This document shows, piece by piece, positions 57,745-64,000 of a stretch of DNA of 64,000 nucleotides. Below the pieces are notes generated by a model. The model saw only the letters and a program-made list of their open reading frames with translations. It had not been told where the DNA came from and did no database searches. Made by a program: the position numbers and the translations under genes. The stretch's first letter is position 1. The number at the start of each line of letters is the position of its first letter. Source of the DNA: Moniliella sp. 'wahieum' (lineage: Eukaryota > Basidiomycota > Moniliellomycetes > Moniliellales > Moniliellaceae); NCBI GenBank assembly GCA_003971905.1, contig RSEE01000141.1, forward strand, positions 62,001 through 126,000, given 5' to 3'.

Positions 57745-60021
57745 ATGCCCTCCGAGACCGCTTCTTCCCCGCCCCCGCCCTCTGGCCCAGGCGAAGCTCC
57801 TCCGGCCTACGCCCCGCACCGCCGCACTTTCCCCCACATCGCTGCCAGCGACACCACCAAGACCGTCACGCCTGACGAATGTGTTGCTCACTTGCGTCTG
57901 CTCGCTGTCTTTGCCGACTTGCGCGACTCGATTGCCCATGTGGATGGCTTGTTTGGACTGCGGGACGAGGATGTGCTATCTGAGTTTGTGAATGAGGACG
58001 ATCGTAACAAGGCCTCGCGTTGATGCGGGAAAAACGGTGGGCGGTGTATGTGGCGCGAGCGGCCGATCGGTTCGAGCGATTTTGGAGTACCTGCTTGCCG
58101 TCGTCGGGGCCTGTGATCACAGTGGACATTGTCGACTCGCCCCCGGTTTGGCCGATGCCATGAAGAGTACCAGGGCACCATCCGACCCGCCACTGTGGAC
58201 CAAGAACAACTTACCGCCCCTCGACGTGTTGATGGTCTGGCACGCGTTCTGCCTCAATCCAATTACCTATCTCGAAGACTGTCTCCGTACAGCCCACATG
58301 CGGGTATGGAACGTGGGGTTCCCCTGGGCTTTGATTGACGCCTGCATCAACGATTCGCTCGATTACCTCCCTCCCGCCGAGGCCGCTGAGGCTTTCGAAC
58401 AGGCCACTGGCTGTCTCTGGCGCAACCAACAAGATGAGACAGGCAAGAAGATCCAGTGTCCGCGCTGTACACAACAGCAGGAAGTCCCCTGGGCCACCGG
58501 GGGCCGCTTGGCAAGCTCGGAAAGCCGTGGTTCGATGCTACCAAGGGGTTTACCGATACGAACTTTCTTGTTAACTGCGCGTCATGCAGCTATCGCATTA
58601 CGCACGATGATCTGCGGATGGCCAAGTTCCGTACCGATTACAGTCAACTTTCAGTGGCCAATGTTGCCATGCCTGGGACCATTCTCCCGTTTGATGGGCA
58701 TCCGCCGCACGAGCCGTCGATGGTGATGCGACAGTCGTATGGGAGCCACTTTTTGTTGGACGGGGTCCCAATGACGTTGGGAGAAAAGCTCGACTTCAAT
58801 GCCTACCCCCACCTTACCATCAACGACGTGCGGTATGTGCTCGAAAAAGGGTGCGCCTCTCGTGCGACGCTACGTAAGGTAGGAGGCTCCCAACCAGTCA
58901 GGCGGGATGTGGCCATTGCACGGCGCGTCAGCATTCGGTCCATGATGTCGCGGTACTGGGAAAATTCGTCTCCGTTTGGGTTGGACTTGGTGGGGGCCGT
59001 GTTGCGCCAAGGAACGTTTGTCCGCAAGATGGACGAGATTGATTGGTTGCACTCGCCCGCGTTGGACCAAACCATGACGCGTCTGATCGACAAGTACTCA
59101 GTCTTTCTCTTGATCATGAAGAAGTATCCTGGTGACATGGCGGTGCCGACGCTTGACGTCGACTTGGCCTGGCACACGCATCAGCTCGCCCCAGCACGGT
59201 ACTATTGTTACACGGTGCACCATATGCAGCGGATGATCAACCATGACGATAAGGTCGCCTCAGGTCGGTTGAGCGATGCGTTTGAGCTGACGTCGAAGCG
59301 CTATACCAAGTTGACCAATGGTCAGCCCTACTCGGAGTGTACGTGTTGGTACTGCGAAGCGGTCCGGGAAGGCCAGACTAGCCGCGTTTCACCTGCCCTC
59401 TTATTTTCCTCCTCCACCGCCTCGCACGCACGAACCAACTCGGACGCTCTCCATTCCAATCCCAACGTCCACCATGACAATCCCGAACGCAACGCCCACA
59501 TCTCGGCCCACAACGCTGTGCCGACCGAGGGAGATCGTGCGGCGTTGCGCAAAGAAGAAGTACGCCATCGTCGGCTCGTCTCCAAGGCCGAGGCTGCCCA
59601 ACGGCGCTTGCACAAGCGCGGCTTGCTTGTCGCCTCGCCCGACGACGAGAAACGCAGGCGGGGCGAGTCGGAAGCCACCGCGATGGCCTGGGGCATCTAC
59701 CCGATCTACATGCCCTACTACGCCCCTTACTACCCCGACCCATGCATCACCGCCGGCTCAGGATCGGGCATGTACCCGTGCAACCCTGCGTGTGCTGCCA
59801 TGGGCGCCGGAAGTGTGGGCGCATGTGTGGCGGGGGCCTGCGGGGGTGCTGTGGGCGCGGGCGGGTGTGGGACCGGTGCGTGCGGCTCGGTGGGTGGATA
59901 CAGCGCGTGCTCCTCAGCTGGTGGATGTGGGAGCAGTGGCGGCGGTGGATGCGGAGGCGGAGGCGGAGGCGGTGGATGCGGTGGCGGTGGCGGAGGAGGA
60001 GGCGGGTGCGGGGGATGCTGA
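57745..60021 (+). CDS. Glycine-rich domain-containing protein-like (GRDP family), copy 2
   Basis: Role in fungi unknown; the family (Pfam 'Glycine-rich domain-containing protein-like') is defined by a P-T-L-D-x-D-L-x-W-H-x-H motif. The start is ATG 57745 (MPSETASSPPPPSGPGEAPP). N-terminal part: TVTPDECVAHLRLLAVFADL, GLFGLRDEDVLSEF. One-base breaks near 58015 (to LMREKRWAVYVARAADRFER), 58140 and 58495 join it to a long clean frame from about 58500. Then come CPRCTQQQEVPWATGG and CASCSYRITHDDLRMAKF (CxxC pairs, possible zinc site), RQGTFVRKMDEIDWLHSPAL, VPTLDVDLAWHTHQLAPARY (signature), YTKLTNGQPYSECTCWYCEA, a basic region, YPIYMPYYAPYYPDP, and a Gly/Cys tail of about 85 residues (GACVAGACGGAVGAGGCGTG and on to the stop at 60021). 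Paralogue: 42238-44560, minus strand. Confidence 0.8.
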
Positions 60022-60304
60022 ATCGAGCTACCGCTCGCCTGTGGGCATATGCCCAAGTCAGGCGAAGGTACTGTACTTTGCACTGATATGTTTTGTATCC
60101 AGGAAGATGTACAGTATGCTTCGGGAATGGGTGTACCGTGGACATGTCTTAGCTCTCGCAGACGGAACATAGGGATGCACAGGCAGGATTGAAGAGGGGT
60201 GGTGTGTGGTGGTACAACCGCAACGGGCCCAATATAAGGTCAAGCCAATCCACCTTCTTGGTGGTGTATGTGTATGTGTGTCCTTCCGCCGTCCCCCCTT
60301 GTAA
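60022..60304. other. Spacer between GRDP copy 2 and tRNA
   Basis: 283 bp with no gene. A TATAAG element lies at 60234-60239, about 66 bp upstream of the tRNA. Confidence 0.35.
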
Positions 60305-60385
60305 GGACGGCTGGCGCAATGGTAGCGCGTCTGACTACGACTGGTTGTAATCAGGAGGTTGCAGGTTCGACCCCTGCGTCGTTCG
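60305..60385 (+). tRNA. tRNA, probably Arg (anticodon ACG), with 9-nt intron
   Basis: A full cloverleaf can be folded. Acceptor GGACGGC pairs with GTCGTTC (two G-U pairs). The D arm is GCGC/AATGGTA/GCGC. The anticodon stem is TCTGA/TCAGG. The T arm is GCAGG-TTCGACC-CCTGC with the canonical TTCGA box. The anticodon loop is too long by nine bases; removing 60341-60349 (CTGGTTGTA) at the usual position after base 37 leaves CT-ACG-A-A, anticodon ACG, arginine. G at the discriminator position (60385) agrees with Arg. The D-arm and GGTTGC region also resemble tRNA-Trp, but no CCA anticodon is available. Confidence 0.7.
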
Positions 60386-60769
60386 ACCCGACATGGGCGT
60401 CCTTTCTTTTTTTCTTGCCGTTTTGCTCCATCAAGTCAAGTTCACTAGCTCTGAATTTCTCCTCAAATTGGATGGACGGTAGCTAATTAATGGATACTCT
60501 GAGTGGGATAGGAAGGAGTCCTGACCAGGCCGTGCTAGCCTGTGACCTATGACTGATCCCCTTTATCTTGGCCTTGGTCAAGTCGGCTAGCCCCAGGGCG
60601 TGTGCTGGGAGCTCCGACAGCGTGTCTCTCTTCGGTGCAACACATGTCCGGCGCACGGCCCGGTCCTCATGCATCCCACTCTGCTCTGGTCGATCAGAAA
60701 GAAGGCTTGCCTGACTGCCCACCCACCCATCACTGTTTGTTGGTCGTGCCATCCACCCTCTTTCCCACC
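60386..60769. other. Spacer between tRNA and RidA gene
   Basis: 384 bp with a T-rich tract (60406-60416) right after the tRNA, usable as a Pol III terminator, followed by the promoter/5' UTR of the RidA-family gene. No coding signal. Confidence 0.4.
60406..60416 (+). terminator. T-run, probable Pol III terminator of the tRNA
   Basis: TTTCTTTTTTT lies about 20 bp after the mature tRNA end; RNA polymerase III stops in T4 or longer. Confidence 0.55.
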
Positions 60770-61295
60770 ATGCCTACCGCCTACAGTACCCCTGACGCAC
60801 CAGCCGCTTTGGGTCCCTACTCCCAGGTCATTGTGCACGAGGCCACTCAGACCGCCTATGTTTCCGGCTGCATTCCGCTCGACCCAAACGGCAAATTGGT
60901 CGAGGTGTGGCGAGGAGATGCTTCGGCGCCTGGAGTGATTGAGAAGCAGACGGAGCAGGTGTTCAAGAACTTGTTTGCTGTGCTTAAGGCCGCTGGGGCA
61001 GAAAAATCGTCGGTGCTAAAGACGACGGTGTTCATCAAGAACATGGAACACTTTAAGCGAATCAATGCTGTATACGAGCAGGTGCGTGCATGGGATATTT
61101 CTCTCCTCGCCTCACCCCGATTGCCTTGCATGCTTAGTACCATCCCTCATACTGACCTGTCATGTTTCCCCATATTAGGCTTTTGAAGGCCACAAGCCTG
61201 CCCGCTCTGCTGTCGAGGTCGCACGTCTTCCTCTCGACGTTAGCATTGAAATTGAGTGTGTTGCTGCGATGGTCAAAGCCCCGGGCAGTGCCTAG
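60770..61295 (+). CDS. RidA/YjgF family enamine/imine deaminase (Mmf1/Hmf1-like)
   Basis: Hydrolyses reactive enamine/imine intermediates (such as 2-aminoacrylate) made by PLP enzymes; yeast has a mitochondrial (Mmf1) and a cytosolic (Hmf1) form. The start is ATG 60770 (CCCACCATGC). Exon 1 is 60770-61081, the intron 61082-61178 (GTGCGT..ATTAG), exon 2 61179-61295; phases match and the frame is unbroken, 142 residues. Family blocks are APAALGPYSQVIVHEATQTA, YVSGCIPLDPNGKLV (usual SGQ is SGC here), KNLFAVLKAAGAEKSSVLKT, VFIKNMEHFKRINAVYEQAF, and PARSAVEVARLPLDVSIEIE with the substrate-binding Arg. No clear presequence, so probably cytosolic. Confidence 0.95.
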
Positions 61296-62015
61296 AGGGA
61301 CATCAGCATCCGGTGCGCATCTTCCCGCTGCCCTCCGCCCCTCGCCTCCTGTACACAGACGTACACCTAGGTGGGGGGTCATCTACCACCGTATCTGCAA
61401 TGCCATAATATTTGGTTTTCTCTTCCTTGCAGTCATTTCGACCGCAGTGGCCAGCACTGATGATGCATCCAGCTCCTATCATTCACTTTCCATTCTGTGT
61501 TCCTGCGTTCCTGTCATCATGCACGTTGAACGGTGCGCCACTGGCTTCTTGGTAGGCACATGTGACAGACAACCACCACAGGGGGGTGTAGCTTTGTCTC
61601 CTCGTTTGGATCTCCCCCCCCAGTTGTCTGCACCTTGCTCTGCGTTGACTTCTACTATCCACCTTGCTTGGTCCCATCTAACTGGGCCCTCGCCCATGTC
61701 GGATGCTTCTGGATTAGGCACTTCCAAACTCCAGGGGGGAAGAGACGAGCCGCAGGGACTAGTGTGATATGGGGCCGGGAGCCAGGGTGGCACGTGACGC
61801 GTGACAGGGCCGGCTGGCGGAACAACGGTCAGAGAGGGAGAGCGGAATGGGACAGGTGAGGCCTGAGGGACAGTGTGCTAGTGTCCGAGTTGGCTGCCGA
61901 GTGCCTCCAAACCAGTCCGGTCACGTCGCGCTTTCCGCCGTGGAGCGCCATTGGCCAGCTACCACCACCACCACCACCATCGCAGCTGCCTGCTCCGAGC
62001 CGCTGCCACCACACC
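61296..62015. other. Intergenic region
   Basis: 720 bp between the RidA-family gene and the SH3 protein gene, with no supported gene. ACGTGACGCGTGACAG at 61792-61807 is a short heptamer-type repeat around ACGCGT. CACCAC/ATGG-rich sequence occurs just before the next start. Confidence 0.4.
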
Positions 62016-64000
62016 ATGGCTTCGGCTGCCACTGCCCCCGCTGCTGGTCAGCCCCAGGCATATGGACTCACCCTCGACACTGCCCAAGCCGCCCAGCTTG
62101 GCGCCCACAACCAGGCCGCCAAGGTTGCTGCTCTCCAGGCCCAGGCTGGCCTTCACGCCCAACTCGATCCCATTTCCCTCGCAGACCAGAGCGCCCACGC
62201 GTATGCCCAGAACCCCGCCTCTGGCGGTGAAGTCCATGCCAACTATGTCTCTACCCTCGATCCCCAGGCCACGACCATGACTGGCGTGGACCCCCGCATG
62301 GACACTAGCATGGAACTTACTCCGGATGAATATGTGGGTGACTACGACCCCCAGTATGCTGCCCAGTATGCCGGCGGCGAGTATGACTACGAAGATGAAG
62401 ATGAAATCGACGACGATGCCGACTATGACGAGGACGACGACCTTTCCTCCTCCCCTTCCATCCCGGACGAGAACATTGACTTTGATTTGGTTTATGCCCT
62501 GCACAACTTTATTGCTACCGTCGAGGGCCAAGCGACGGTGCAAAAGGGAAATAGCCTGAGGCTGCTCGACGACTCGAATTCGTACTGGTAGGTGGAACCT
62601 CTGGACCACTACCGTTCGTTGTGCTGACTCGTTTGTTTTACCCAGGTGGCTAGTGCGGGTCTTACCCACTCAGGAAGTCGGCTACATCCCTGCCGAAAAC
62701 ATTGAGAGTCCTTTTGAGCGCTGGCCCGCCTCAACAAGCATCGTAACGTCGGCCTCTCTTCGGCGACAGCGGCGGACCAGGTGCAAGTAGAGAGAACGTT
62801 CACTCTCGTATTTGGTCAAGACCCGGGAGCACCGCGTCCAGCTCCACCCTTCCTCGGGCAAGCTATCGGCGCTCTCAACCCGATTGGCTGGGAAGATGCC
62901 CACACCCTTGTCCGATCGGCGCAAGTCAACCGTTATGTTTGGCAACTCGACCGTGCTTGAGCTGAGTGATCACGAGGAATGGTCCGAGTCGGATGAGGAG
63001 GGTTACTACGACGACGAGGAAGGAAACGAGGAGGAAGATGAACACGAAAACGAAATGACAGCGAGATGGAGGGCGGGGGAGAAGCTGATGCGAGAGATGT
63101 GTCCGAGATGGACAATTTGACACCTGAACAGCGTATGATATTGCAACAGCAACATCACAATGCTTACTTGGAGCAACAACAGCAACTCGCCCACTATGCT
63201 GCATATGGCCAAGTGCCCGATACGAGCCGCGACTCGGACAGCAGTGCTCAGCTTTACCAAACGGGTGGGGTGGATTACACCCAGGGTCCGTATGCGCTCC
63301 AAAATTCCGCTCAGGATGCGCACCCTGAGCTCTCTCGTGACAGGAGCACTACGCTCAACAAGAGCAGCAGCAGCAAACCTTGTTGGCTCAAGAAGGATCC
63401 AACTCCCATGGCCCCAGCAGCAGCAATATTTCGAGCAACATCAGCAGCAAAAGCGCAGCAGCAACAACGCAGCAACAAACGCAGCACAACAACACAACAC
63501 TGCAGCCTACGGAATTGTCCCAGCAGCAGCAATACTTCCAGTGGAGTCAGCAACAACAGACGCAGCAGCAACAGATGCAGCAACAACAGCTGCTGCAGCA
63601 ACAGCAGCAGCAGCAGTCTACGGATTTGACCTCACAGCTCGCGCAAGAGGGCGAGCCCAAGCCAGTACTGGAGGCGAGACTTTACCTCCCGGACAATCGG
63701 ATGCTGGGGCACGTTTCTCCCCCGATCCGCGGGAGACTTCGCCGAGCCAGGAAGTTGGTATGCGTTCTCGCGACAGCATTGGCTCTGTGATCTCGGACAC
63801 AGGCTCAGGGTCGGCCAATGCCGAAACAGAGCAAAAAGCGGTCCAGCGTGTTTGGGATCTTCTCCCGGCATAAGAAGGAACGCCGTGCAAGCCAAGCTTC
63901 CTCGTCGGGGAGCCTGCAGTCTCAAGAAACAGATTCAGGCGATGGGCCGGCCCAGCTGCCTTCCATCAGTGTGTCAAACTCCCATGACGCCCCGCAGATG
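62016..64000 (+). CDS. TEA4: SH3-domain cell-polarity protein (Tea4/Bud14-like), 5' part, runs off the window
   Basis: Tea4/Bud14 proteins recruit protein phosphatase 1 and formins to growth sites. The start is ATG 62016 (ACACCATGGC). An Ala/Gln-rich N-terminus leads to an acidic stretch (YDYEDEDEIDDDADYDEDDD), then an SH3 domain: FDLVYALHNFIATVEGQATV, SLRLLDDSNSYW, intron 62588-62645 (GTAGGT..CCCAG), WLVRVLPTQEVGYIPAENIE. It continues ESPFERLARLNKHRN (after a shift), KSTVMFGNSTVLELSD, EEWSESDEEGYYDDEEG, LTPEQRMILQQQHHNAYLEQ, a polyglutamine tract (63530-63625), SRDSIGSVISDTGSGSANAE and KKRSSVFGIFSRHKKERRAS at the right edge. The SH3 domain followed closely by ERLARLNKHRN and an FGNST..E.SD.EEWS motif is what supports Tea4/Bud14. 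Frame breaks lie near 62730, 63070, 63330 and 63830. Confidence 0.8.

Noticed and set aside
491..63900. Programmed ribosomal frameshifting or a real wave of pseudogenes as explanation of the breaks
   Set aside because: Too many sites in too many essential genes, no common slippery motif, and the intact motifs downstream argue against decay. Base loss in the consensus is simpler.

Overview
This is eukaryotic nuclear DNA, most probably from a basidiomycete fungus. Short GT..AG introns (53-186 nt, donors such as GTACGT, GTATGT and GTGCGT, some with a CTAAC-like branch site) interrupt most genes, GC is high, and the gene set is fungal (Ugo1, Las17/WASP, Hym1/Mo25, Tea4/Bud14-like, Btn1/CLN3, Mdm38/LETM1, a Pdr5-type ABC transporter, Dur3). 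The RAS protein resembles basidiomycete Ras2. Intron density and intergenic heptamer microsatellites make Ustilaginomycotina/Exobasidiomycetes my best guess, but that is inference.

Layout. 0-6 kb: V-ATPase subunit f (+), an unrecognised single-pass membrane protein (-), and an Mrs2-type mitochondrial Mg channel (+). 6-11.4 kb: one long, frame-broken, Ser/Pro-rich gene (-) whose 3' half is built of successive coding minisatellites. 12-14.3 kb: LETM1/Mdm38 (-). 14.3-16.9 kb: gene-poor. 16.9-20.7 kb: RAS (+) and Ugo1 (+). 21-25.7 kb: OPT-family transporter (-) and CLN3/Btn1 (-). 26-44.6 kb: a visibly AT-richer stretch with an orphan gene (+), the urea transporter Dur3 (-), a full-size PDR/ABCG exporter (-), a 3.9-kb gene-poor spacer, and a damaged copy of a glycine-rich-domain (GRDP-like) gene (-). 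46-49.2 kb: Hym1/Mo25 (-) and Mrm2 rRNA methyltransferase (+), head to head. 49.7-56 kb: a coiled-coil protein (-), a small secreted protein (-), and WASP/Las17 (-). 57.7-64 kb: the second GRDP-like copy (+), an intron-containing tRNA (+), a RidA-family protein (+), and a Tea4/Bud14-like SH3 protein (+, running off the end).

How the genes fit together. There is no operon logic, as expected for a fungus. Two themes recur by function. One is mitochondria: Mrs2, LETM1, Ugo1 and Mrm2. The other is polarity and actin: RAS, Hym1, WASP and Tea4/Bud14. The 26-44.6 kb stretch looks like the accessory part.

Two window-wide properties stand out. First, many conserved genes only make sense if one base (occasionally two) is restored at several points, while Mrs2, RidA and a few long exons are intact. 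This points to deletion-type consensus errors in the assembly rather than real decay. Second, intergenic DNA carries many short tandem arrays with a strict 7-bp period, often a palindromic hexamer plus one base. CDS coordinates below are therefore start and stop positions of the gene span. Introns are given where I could place them, and reading frames are not continuous where stated.
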